Under the pieces are notes generated by a model that was given only the letters and a program-made list of their open reading frames with translations, had not been told where the DNA came from and made no database searches. The position numbers and the translations under genes are program-made. Below are positions 8,836 to 15,064 of a stretch of 15,516 nt of DNA, in pieces (positions within the stretch are counted from its first letter, which is position 1; each line of letters begins with the position of its first letter). This stretch comes from Gammaproteobacteria bacterium (lineage in GTDB: Bacteria; Pseudomonadota; Gammaproteobacteria; Pseudomonadales; Pseudohongiellaceae), in contig DORE01000024.1 of assembly GCA_003514305.1 (NCBI GenBank), positions 1-15,516 on the forward strand. The letters run 5' to 3'.

Positions 8836-9507
8836 ATGACAGATACAGAAATCATTACAGAACCTCTCGTCTTCCAACCCAAGCCGACTGAGCAAATGCT
8901 GCAAACTGCCAGCAAGTTTTATGAAAAAATCCGGGCGCGAAGGACCGTAAGGGAATTTTCAGAAAAATCGGTTCCGCGAGAGGTTATAGAAAACTGCCTG
9001 CGCGCCGCGGGTACAGCACCCAGCGGAGCCAATCGGCAACCATGGCATTTTTCGGTAGCCAGTGATCCTGATCTTAAGCGTAAAATTCGGTTGGGGGCCG
9101 AAGAAGAAGAGAGAGAGTTTTATACATCAAGGGCTCCACAGGATTGGCTTGATGCTCTGGGCCCTCTTGGGACTGACGCAAACAAGCCCTTCCTCGAGAT
9201 TGCTCCCTATTTAATCATCATCTTCGGGAAGAAGTTCAGCAAAGACCAAAATGGCAGCAAACTGAAAAACTACTATGTCAGCGAATCCGTGGGGATTGCG
9301 ACCGGCATACTAATAACAGCGCTGCACACCGCTGGGCTGGCTACTTTGACTCACACACCCGCGCCCATGAAATTCCTGAACGAATTGGTCGGCAGACCGC
9401 CAACGGAGAAACCCTATATGATTCTCGTTACAGGGTTTCCCGAAGAAGGAGCAACAGTTCCCGCCATTGGTCGTAAACCTTTGGAGGAAATTGCGAGCTT
9501 TCTCTGA
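8836..9507 (+). CDS. Iodotyrosine deiodinase-like flavin reductive dehalogenase (nitroreductase fold)
   Basis: This 223-residue FMN protein has the nitroreductase fold and, in detail, resembles iodotyrosine deiodinase, which reductively removes halogen from mono- and dihalotyrosines. FMN-binding RRTVREF lies at 35-41 and AGTAPSGANRQPWHF at 58-72. The lid region has EEEEREFY at 89-96 and ANKPFLE at 115-121. Glu92, Tyr96 and Lys117 keep the +4 and +21 spacing of the mammalian residues that clamp the amino acid zwitterion of the substrate. Further matches are NYYVSESVGIA near 145-155, GLATLTHTP near 167-175, and the GATVPAIGRKPLEEI end. It lacks the membrane anchor of the vertebrate enzyme and has no signal peptide, so it is cytoplasmic. 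It is transcribed alone, divergent from ggt. The ribosome site is only a purine-rich tract. A nitroreductase of other specificity remains possible. Confidence 0.85.
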   Translation: MTDTEIITEPLVFQPKPTEQMLQTASKFYEKIRARRTVREFSEKSVPREVIENCLRAAGTAPSGANRQPWHFSVASDPDLKRKIRLGAEEEEREFYTSRAPQDWLDALGPLGTDANKPFLEIAPYLIIIFGKKFSKDQNGSKLKNYYVSESVGIATGILITALHTAGLATLTHTPAPMKFLNELVGRPPTEKPYMILVTGFPEEGATVPAIGRKPLEEIASFL

Positions 9508-9616
9508 AGATCGAATAAGCCAACCGCGATTTCGGAGTTGGGCGACAGCGGTTAGTTGACTAAATAATCACTGGACAAAAACCAAGGTCTGATAGCTCGA
9601 ATTTTTGGAAATTTTG

Positions 9617-10438
9617 CTACTGCGGTAGGTTGCCGATTGGAGTGCCCTCTTTACGCCATTCACCGTACAAATATTCTTCGGCGAACTCAGCACACTTGAA
9701 CTCCAGAAGCTGATAATTCTTTGCGACGTGGCGGTACAGAGGAAAGGTGACCTTCCAAGGCTGAGTATAGGTATTCGGGTCTGTCATTGTGGCTTCATAC
9801 TGAACGTGATTGGGGCCCATAGGCGTCCAGCGCTCTTCAACGACCATCTCCCAGCTGTGGTGATTGCCCGATCGGTCAAACCAGGTATCAGGCATCTGGC
9901 CGGTGACCCTAACCACCAGCGTATCCCCATCCCATTCGGCATTCGAATGACCCATCCAAGCATCGACCTGCGATTGGATTTCGGGCTGATCCACGTAAAG
10001 TATCCGGTTGGATTCTGCAAATTCATAGGCGATCAGAATCACTTCCGTCGACTGCACAATCTGGAAAGGAAATGGCAGATAGTTAGCTCGAGGAACACCC
10101 GGCATGTAACACTTTGTCAGTGGATCTTTATCGATCGCACCGATGCGATTTTCATCTCGCTGGCGACGCGCGGCCTCGGTATAGGGAATTCGGCCGCCCT
10201 CAATGATACCCTGGCTACCTGGTATGGCAGATAGCGCACCCATTTGGCCGGGGTGGGGGCCGTAGGCGGCTGCGTGAGGCTCTATGTCATAGTGAGCCTT
10301 GGTCATGGCTTGCCAGATTCCACTGAAATCAGGTTTACCTGAAGGCGTTCTCGGGAACCCATCCAACTGAGCGCTGGCGCCCGCAGCAAACAGGCTCAAC
10401 ACCAGTACGCTCAGCATTTTGTTCTTAAAATTTTTCAT
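9617..10438 (-). CDS. Exported protein of unknown function, PDFSGIW type (paralogue of upstream gene)
   Basis: I do not recognise a function. The 273-residue protein has a clear signal peptide with cleavage after ASA at about residue 23, so it is periplasmic or secreted. The mature part begins with a GKPDFSGIW motif at 34-42, followed by a His-rich stretch (HYDIEPHAAAYGPH, 49-62). Next come KCYMPGVPRANYLPFPFQIVQS around 109-130, WDGDTLVV at 169-176, an EERWTP segment at 201-206, and a DPNTYTQPW segment near 220-228. Two cysteines (110 and 249) remain after cleavage and could pair. The same ordered blocks occur in the gene 36 bases upstream, so the two are diverged tandem paralogues in one operon. 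An AAAGGTT tract near the ATG may serve as ribosome site. The gene ends convergent with the deiodinase-like gene, about 110 bases away, without a clear terminator. Confidence 0.8.
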   Translation of the reverse strand: MKNFKNKMLSVLVLSLFAAGASAQLDGFPRTPSGKPDFSGIWQAMTKAHYDIEPHAAAYGPHPGQMGALSAIPGSQGIIEGGRIPYTEAARRQRDENRIGAIDKDPLTKCYMPGVPRANYLPFPFQIVQSTEVILIAYEFAESNRILYVDQPEIQSQVDAWMGHSNAEWDGDTLVVRVTGQMPDTWFDRSGNHHSWEMVVEERWTPMGPNHVQYEATMTDPNTYTQPWKVTFPLYRHVAKNYQLLEFKCAEFAEEYLYGEWRKEGTPIGNLPQ

Positions 10439-10474
10439 TGCTAAACCTTTTTTTACTACTGTTATGTAATCAAC

Positions 10475-11515
10475 CTAGCTGTCGTCGCCGCCAGCTCGCT
10501 GTTCGGCCATGCGCTCGCCCCGCAGGATATTCACCATACCGTAATTTCCTTCGTGACAGGCGTATTCATAAATCTGTCCAGCTACTTTGGTCATGGGGAT
10601 AATCGCAGTAATTTTATCTGTGAAGGTAGATGGATCGTCGATCGTGAATGCATAGTCAACGGTCTCATAGGCCGTGCGGGTAAATCGCTCGGTCAACACC
10701 ATGTCATAGTTGGCTCCGGTGCTATTGAAAGTCTGCCGGTGCCCATTGAAATTTCGAGTTTGCACAACGAGAGAATCCTGTTCCCACCAACCGCGGGAAT
10801 CGCCAGACCAAAGTCGAATGTCATCATTAAGAGAAGGCGCGTCCATCAAAGGCACAATCCGCGCATCATGAATCATTTCAGTAAAGATCACCACGGTGTC
10901 CTGGTTTTGCACAATCTGCATGTTGTTGTTATACAGGCTCGGCACAAAAGGTGGTCCTGAGTTGAACCCCACGATGCAACGTTCGGATAGCCCTCTGTCC
11001 TCCGGACCGTCTTTCGCAATCCCGCCTACAACATAACGCACCGGACGAATGCCCGGTATATCTGGCCCGAGGCCGCCAAATGCTCTCGGCGCACCTTCGA
11101 CAGCTGGAGGCACCCGCCCGTTCTCCGGATAAACGATGTGGGAGGTTCGGACAGTATCGCCAATACCTGCCACTTCAATCCAGAAATCATTATATCCACC
11201 AGGATTATCGGTGACAGGTGGTGCATCAGGATCGATCACGCGCTGCGCGGCAGCGGCTTCGGCCGCGGCTGCTGAGCGAGTCTGCCGCTCGACTGCTTCT
11301 TGAAGTTGTTCCTCCGTCAGAAACTCCTGCGTACCATAACGAGAGGGTCGCTGCATGGGAGTGTTGGAACTGAAATTCCATACACCCTGGAGATCAGGAT
11401 GTCCCCATTCCGTTCTGGGGACCTCGTAATCAGTTTGCGCCTGGGCGCCGTGCAATAAAGCAACATTGCAAGTCGCCGCGAGTGCAATTGGTAACAATCG
11501 CTTATTGATATTCAT
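10475..11515 (-). CDS. Exported protein of unknown function, PDLQGVW type
   Basis: No function is recognised. The 346-residue protein has a signal peptide ending near AQA at residue 26, so it should be exported. Mature-protein blocks are HPDLQGVWNF (39-48), an Ala-rich probable helix (81-90), the RCIVGFNSGPPF region with Cys180, and IVQNQDTVVIFTEMIHDAR (201-219). WWEQDSLVVQTRNF at 243-256 and VLTERFTR at 273-280 follow, then a DDPSTFTD segment and the YEYACHEGNY block with Cys320. The order of blocks matches the next gene, with about 70 extra residues, mostly in the N-terminal half. The residue pattern, with strands rich in W, D and T, suggests a beta-rich fold. A possible promoter with a palindrome lies 35-65 bases upstream. 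It probably heads a two-gene operon; the dehydrogenase gene on the same strand ends 135 bases before it. Confidence 0.8.
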   Translation of the reverse strand: MNINKRLLPIALAATCNVALLHGAQAQTDYEVPRTEWGHPDLQGVWNFSSNTPMQRPSRYGTQEFLTEEQLQEAVERQTRSAAAAEAAAAQRVIDPDAPPVTDNPGGYNDFWIEVAGIGDTVRTSHIVYPENGRVPPAVEGAPRAFGGLGPDIPGIRPVRYVVGGIAKDGPEDRGLSERCIVGFNSGPPFVPSLYNNNMQIVQNQDTVVIFTEMIHDARIVPLMDAPSLNDDIRLWSGDSRGWWEQDSLVVQTRNFNGHRQTFNSTGANYDMVLTERFTRTAYETVDYAFTIDDPSTFTDKITAIIPMTKVAGQIYEYACHEGNYGMVNILRGERMAEQRAGGDDS

Positions 11516-11551
11516 GCTTAACCTTTCGATGACTGTCGTCCTAAAAGCGCT

Positions 11552-11580
11552 AAAGTAGAACTTTGTCCGACAATAATCAA
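11552..11580 (-). promoter_or_regulatory. Candidate promoter with palindromic operator for the PDLQGVW operon
   Basis: On the minus strand, TTGATT (11580 to 11575) and TACTTT (11557 to 11552) are spaced by 17 bases and could be -35 and -10 boxes, the latter weak. The spacer contains the palindrome TTGTCCGACAA (11563-11573). The stretch ACTTTGTCCGA at 11560-11570 matches the ggt upstream element at 10 of 11 positions. A repressor or activator site is inferred. Confidence 0.4.
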
Positions 11581-11608
11581 TAGGATTAGCCGGAGTTCGC
11601 CGCAGCCC

Positions 11609-11641
11609 GAGGATACTTTACCGCACGCGGTTGAGATCCTC
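11609..11641. other. Nested inverted repeat after the dehydrogenase gene
   Basis: GAGGAT (11609-11614) pairs with ATCCTC (11636-11641), and ACCGC (11620-11624) with GCGGT (11627-11631) lies inside. An RNA read from the minus strand could fold into a two-part stem just beyond the dehydrogenase stop. No T-run follows on that strand, so it is not a standard intrinsic terminator. It may protect the transcript end or may be chance. Confidence 0.25.
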
Positions 11642-11650
11642 AGCGTTGAC

Positions 11651-12517
11651 CTATTGCCGCGTATATCGCGTTAGCAAGCTGGAAGTGTCCCAGCGCCCAC
11701 CTCCAGCAGCCTGGACCTCTTCATAAAAGGAGTCCACCATCGCGGCGACGGGCAAATCTGCCCTGTTCTTCTCAGCCTCTGCCAGGGCTATTCCTAAGTC
11801 TTTGCGCATCCAGTCTACTGCAAAACCAAAGTCATAATGATCCTGTAGCATCGTCTGATAACGATTTTCCATTTGCCAGGAGCCCGCTGCGCCTTTGGAG
11901 ATTGTTTCTATTAGCGGCTCCGCCTGAAGGCCTGCCTTCATTGCAAAATTCAGGCCTTCAGCCAACCCCTGCACCACGCCGGCGATGCAAATCTGATTGA
12001 CCATCTTGGCTAATTGCCCATGGCCCGCAGGGCCCAACAATTTGCTGAATTTGGAATAGCAGGCAAGGATCGGTTTTGCAGAGTCATAGGTAGACTCTTT
12101 ACCGCCAACCATAACAGTGAGCGTTCCGTTCTCGGCCCCTGCTTGTCCCCCTGAGACCGGAGCATCAAGAAATTGTTTATTCTGTTGCTGAGCAGCTGCC
12201 TCCAATTCTTTGGCCAAATCAGCCGAAGCCGTTGTGTGATCTACCAGTATCGCGCCGCGCTCCATCGCGGAGAGAGCACCATCATCACCCAAAACCACCA
12301 TACGAACATCATCGTCATTTCCTACACAGACCAGCACGACATCAGCATTTTTTGTCGCATCCGCTGGGGTACGCGCCATGTCTCCGCCATATTCAGAACA
12401 CCATTTCTCAGCTCGAGCCGAATTTCGATTGAAAACACGGACCTCATGGCCAGCGCTTTGCAAGTGACCTGCCATCGGGTATCCCATGACCCCAAGTCCG
12501 ATAAATGAGACTTTCAT
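11651..12517 (-). CDS. 3-hydroxyisobutyrate / tartronate-semialdehyde dehydrogenase-family oxidoreductase
   Basis: This 288-residue NAD(P)-dependent enzyme belongs to the beta-hydroxyacid dehydrogenase family, which interconverts short hydroxy acids and semialdehydes. The dinucleotide-binding GLGVMG lies at 7-12, with FNRN at 29-32 after the second strand. The substrate-binding block is ILVDHTTAS at 90-98, and DAPVSGGQAGAENGTLTVMVGG at 118-139 contains the family's SGG turn. The catalytic lysine is Lys171 in GQLAKMVNQ, at the position typical of the family. A helical C-terminal domain follows. A strong AAGGAG ribosome binding site is seven bases before the ATG. The kinase gene ends 60 bases upstream on the same strand, so co-transcription is possible. 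Tartronate-semialdehyde reductase would fit with the serine-glyoxylate-type aminotransferase elsewhere in the window, but 3-hydroxyisobutyrate or succinic-semialdehyde-type activity cannot be excluded. Confidence 0.88.
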   Translation of the reverse strand: MKVSFIGLGVMGYPMAGHLQSAGHEVRVFNRNSARAEKWCSEYGGDMARTPADATKNADVVLVCVGNDDDVRMVVLGDDGALSAMERGAILVDHTTASADLAKELEAAAQQQNKQFLDAPVSGGQAGAENGTLTVMVGGKESTYDSAKPILACYSKFSKLLGPAGHGQLAKMVNQICIAGVVQGLAEGLNFAMKAGLQAEPLIETISKGAAGSWQMENRYQTMLQDHYDFGFAVDWMRKDLGIALAEAEKNRADLPVAAMVDSFYEEVQAAGGGRWDTSSLLTRYTRQ

Positions 12518-12577
12518 GTTTACTCCTTTATGAATCTTAGTAACGGTTAGTAAGAGTTAGCTCAGTGGTTGGAAAGG

Positions 12578-13585
12578 CTACAACCTCGACAGTTCAGACA
12601 TCCAGTCCTGCTGTAGCAGCATAATCACCTCTTCCATGCTCTGGAACCTGCCGTCCGGATGCTTGTTTAAACATTTACAAGCAATGTCATTGAGCAGGCT
12701 AGGGACTTTATGCTTGGCAACGGCAGTGGCTTCTGGCGGCTGTTGATGCAACACTGAATCTACCACTTCATGTAATTTCTCTCCTCGAGCTGGCTTTTCG
12801 CCGCAGATGATTTCATAAAGCACTGCGCCAATGCTGAAGATATCTGTCCGATGGTCAATTGTAGGATCCTGCTTCAACTGCTCCGGAGACATATAGTGAA
12901 CCGTACCCTGAACCTTCCCATGTCCGGTGAGCGAAATGTCTTCAATAACAGTATCGGTGCTGCTTTCGCTCCCAGCCGAATCAATATCTTTCTTTTGCTT
13001 AGAAATAGGATTGCCGCCTAATACACTTTCGTCAGGGTGCCAGACTTTGGCCAGTCCCCAATCCAGAAGTAGCACCTCCCCATAAGGCCCAGCCAAAATA
13101 TTCTCAGGTTTGATATCTCGGTGAGCCACACCATGCGTGTGAGCATATTGCAAAGCATGCCCGACCTGGATCACCAGCTCCACCAATTGATAGAGGTCAT
13201 ACCGCTCTCGGAAATTCAAAATTTCGCGCAGGGTATACCCATGAACAAGTTTCATCGTGAAGTAGGGATTCCCGCGACCATCTCGACCAAGCTCATAAGT
13301 CGGAACGGTATTGGGATGCTGAAGCATGGCAGTCACTCTGGCTTCCCGGACAAGTCGTCTTTGCTCAATTTCATCAGAGGCAAATTCAGGCCTTAGCGTC
13401 TTGTAGCAAACAAAGCGAGAAAGATGCAGATCTTTGCATGATTTAATCAGCGATTTTCCCCCTTGAGCGATGGTGCTGAAAAAAGCGTAGCGCGTGCGCG
13501 GGTCGATTTTTGTTGGCAAGGGCTTATCTGTTTCCTCAAGAAAAACCGAGTTATAGCTCTTTGGGGGCTCTGGAAAGTTCAGCAT
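12578..13585 (-). CDS. Soluble Hanks-type serine/threonine protein kinase
   Basis: The 335-residue protein is nearly a bare eukaryotic-like kinase domain with no membrane segment or sensor domain, so it should be cytoplasmic. The ATP lysine is Lys62 in CYKTL, and Glu81 in REARV is the likely helix-C partner. The catalytic loop is HRDIKPENIL with Asp157, Lys159 and Asn162. The magnesium motif is DWG at 175-177 instead of DFG, a variant known in bacterial kinases. The activation segment carries an insert at about 190-220, rich in Ser, Thr and Lys, before GTVHYMSPEQ at 227-236; Asp248 follows in DIF. The glycine loop is unusual: AQGGKS replaces the GxGxxG pattern and loses the first and third glycines. 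The active-site residues are otherwise intact, so it is probably active. The start lacks a ribosome binding site. It is divergent from the thioesterase gene. Confidence 0.9.
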   Translation of the reverse strand: MLNFPEPPKSYNSVFLEETDKPLPTKIDPRTRYAFFSTIAQGGKSLIKSCKDLHLSRFVCYKTLRPEFASDEIEQRRLVREARVTAMLQHPNTVPTYELGRDGRGNPYFTMKLVHGYTLREILNFRERYDLYQLVELVIQVGHALQYAHTHGVAHRDIKPENILAGPYGEVLLLDWGLAKVWHPDESVLGGNPISKQKKDIDSAGSESSTDTVIEDISLTGHGKVQGTVHYMSPEQLKQDPTIDHRTDIFSIGAVLYEIICGEKPARGEKLHEVVDSVLHQQPPEATAVAKHKVPSLLNDIACKCLNKHPDGRFQSMEEVIMLLQQDWMSELSRL

Positions 13586-13600
13586 ATTTTCTGTTGTTTA

Positions 13601-13630
13601 ATTAAAAACACTGACACAAACAAACGACAA
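13601..13630 (-). promoter_or_regulatory. Candidate kinase promoter
   Basis: On the minus strand, TTGTCG (13630 to 13625) and TTTAAT (13606 to 13601) are separated by 18 bases and resemble -35 and -10 boxes. Transcription would begin about nine bases before the kinase ATG, leaving almost no leader. That would agree with the lack of a Shine-Dalgarno there. Confidence 0.35.
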
Positions 13631-13734
13631 CCTAGACTCAGAAGAAAAGCAATACATTATCTCCTGCTCCAAAAGTCGCAGCATGGCACACAGCTTCAAC
13701 AAGTCAATTACTGATGGTAGCAGACAGTTTCAGG

Positions 13735-13740
13735 TATACT
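13735..13740 (+). promoter_or_regulatory. Possible -10 box for the thioesterase-kynU operon
   Basis: TATACT lies 41 bases before the thioesterase ATG and differs from the consensus by one base. No convincing -35 box is seen at 16-18 bases upstream, so the element is tentative. Confidence 0.2.
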
Positions 13741-13781
13741 AGGCATCAAGCCAGAAGCTCACGCGATTCGCGGCATTCGTT

Positions 13782-14195
13782 ATGTGTGACAACCAACATG
13801 AAAATATTCGAGAAACAGAGTTTCCCGTCCGCTACGCAGAAACTGACGCGATGGGTGTGGTTCACCATGCCAACTACCTGCTCTACTTTGAAGAAGGACG
13901 CAGCCAGTATATGAGAGATCTCGGAAGTGATTACGCACTAGTTGAAGCCAGCGGATATCAGCTGCCTGTAACTGAAGCTACGCTGCGTTACATTAGAAGC
14001 ACCCGCTATGGCGAAAGAGTCCGCATTCGCACCCATATCAGCGAAAATAGAAGCCGCAGCGTCACGTTTCACTATGAGGTAATCGATCCAAAAACCGGCA
14101 ATATTCTGGTGACCGGATCTACTCACCACGTCTGGACTAATGTAAACGGCAAGGTAACCCGTGTACCAGAAAGCTGGAGAAAATTGTTCGGTTGA
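13782..14195 (+). CDS. YbgC/FadM-type hotdog acyl-CoA thioesterase
   Basis: This 137-residue cytoplasmic protein has the hotdog fold of the 4-hydroxybenzoyl-CoA thioesterase family, which hydrolyses acyl-CoA thioesters. The signature RYAETDAMGVVHHANYLLYFEEGR spans about 17-40, with Asp22 as the expected catalytic residue and His28 and Asn31 nearby. The remaining strands end with a VTGSTHHVW stretch near 110-118. The length is normal. No ribosome binding site is obvious before the ATG. The gene ends where the next begins: its TGA overlaps a possible TTG start, or lies 17 bases before an ATG. It therefore belongs to the operon of the alpha/beta hydrolase and kynureninase. Whether it acts on an aromatic CoA ester from tryptophan breakdown, such as anthraniloyl-CoA, or on ordinary acyl-CoA is unknown. 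Confidence 0.9.
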   Translation: MCDNQHENIRETEFPVRYAETDAMGVVHHANYLLYFEEGRSQYMRDLGSDYALVEASGYQLPVTEATLRYIRSTRYGERVRIRTHISENRSRSVTFHYEVIDPKTGNILVTGSTHHVWTNVNGKVTRVPESWRKLFG

Positions 14196-14212
14196 ACAGT
14201 GCCACGCCCGTA

Positions 14213-15064
14213 ATGATCAATAACCCACGCCATTGGATACTCAGACTCTGCCTTGTCTTCGCTATCGCATTAAGTGGTCAGGCTGCGCTTACACAGAGTT
14301 TTGCCCCTGTGGATGACAATGTCACTTTCGAGCAGGTGCTTGCATTACCAAGTCAAGAACCAGACGCAACTATTGCTTACGGAAATAATGCTCTGCAATA
14401 CGGCCTTCTGTGGGCGCCCAAGACTAACGCAGATGCGCCACTGGTTATACTCATACACGGCGGTTGCTGGTTAAACAGTTTCGACGTAAACCACTCACGC
14501 CCTCTCGCGACCGCACTAAACCAGGCAGGGTTTGCAGTCTGGTCACTTGAATATCGCCGTTCTGGAGATCCCGGAGGTGGATGGCCCGGCTCCCTTGAAG
14601 ACATTGAACTTGCGCTTTCTCGGCTAGACCTCCTTTCACGCTACGCAATTGACACGTCACAGATTGCAGTAGCAGGTCACTCCGCAGGAGGCCATCTGGC
14701 TCTGATGGCCAGTAGGGAACTGACTCAAGCAAAGGCGGTTATCGGACTCGCAGCTATCGTGGACATTGAGACCTACAGCCGAGGAACTAATAGCTGCCAA
14801 ATTGCCGGACCTGTTTTTATCGGAGTCCCTCTAGAAGATGCTCCCGAACTGTATGCCCTCGCGAATCCCATAAAGCAAGCACTGAACCCAGCAAGCTTGC
14901 TGCTACACGGCAACGATGACAAGATTGTGCCGCTTGATCATTTTCCACAAAACGTGCTGCCCGTCTCAGTCGTTGCTGGCGCCGGACATTTTGACTGGAT
15001 TCACCCGGGCACACCGGCTTACCACCTGTTTCTGGGAACTCTCAAATCCCGGCTCGCCCAATGA
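14213..15064 (+). CDS. Alpha/beta hydrolase, candidate kynurenine formamidase, with N-terminal signal-like segment
   Basis: From the ATG the protein has 283 residues and the alpha/beta hydrolase fold. The oxyanion motif HGGCW lies at 82-86. The nucleophile elbow GHSAGG has Ser157, and Asp236 in HGNDDKIVP and His259 in AGHFD complete the triad. The HGG/GHSAGG arrangement is that of carboxylesterases and of the esterase-type kynurenine formamidases. Its stop overlaps the start of kynureninase by ATGA, which makes N-formylkynurenine hydrolysis, the preceding step of tryptophan breakdown, the best guess. The first 27 or so residues (RHWILRLCLVFAIALSGQAALTQ region) look like a signal peptide, which does not fit a cytoplasmic pathway enzyme. 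An in-frame TTG at 14192, overlapping the thioesterase stop with GGAG 12 bases before it, is an alternative start that adds seven residues. Hydrolase call firm; formamidase role inferred. Confidence 0.85.
   Translation: MINNPRHWILRLCLVFAIALSGQAALTQSFAPVDDNVTFEQVLALPSQEPDATIAYGNNALQYGLLWAPKTNADAPLVILIHGGCWLNSFDVNHSRPLATALNQAGFAVWSLEYRRSGDPGGGWPGSLEDIELALSRLDLLSRYAIDTSQIAVAGHSAGGHLALMASRELTQAKAVIGLAAIVDIETYSRGTNSCQIAGPVFIGVPLEDAPELYALANPIKQALNPASLLLHGNDDKIVPLDHFPQNVLPVSVVAGAGHFDWIHPGTPAYHLFLGTLKSRLAQ

Noticed and set aside
9508..9616. AACCGC/GCGGTT inverted repeat in the convergent gap after the deiodinase-like gene.
   Set aside because: The loop would be about 20 bases and no T-run follows directly, so it is not a believable intrinsic terminator.
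9728..10234. Plus-strand open frame of 168 codons opposite the PDFSGIW gene.
   Set aside because: The minus-strand gene has a signal peptide and blocks shared with its neighbour, whereas this frame shows nothing recognisable.
12553..12577. tRNA-like stretch GTTAGCTCAGTGGTTGG resembling the D-arm of a tRNA.
   Set aside because: The matching D-stem half (GAGC) is missing, no acceptor or T-arm can be built, and the stretch runs into the kinase stop. At most it is a remnant; more likely chance.
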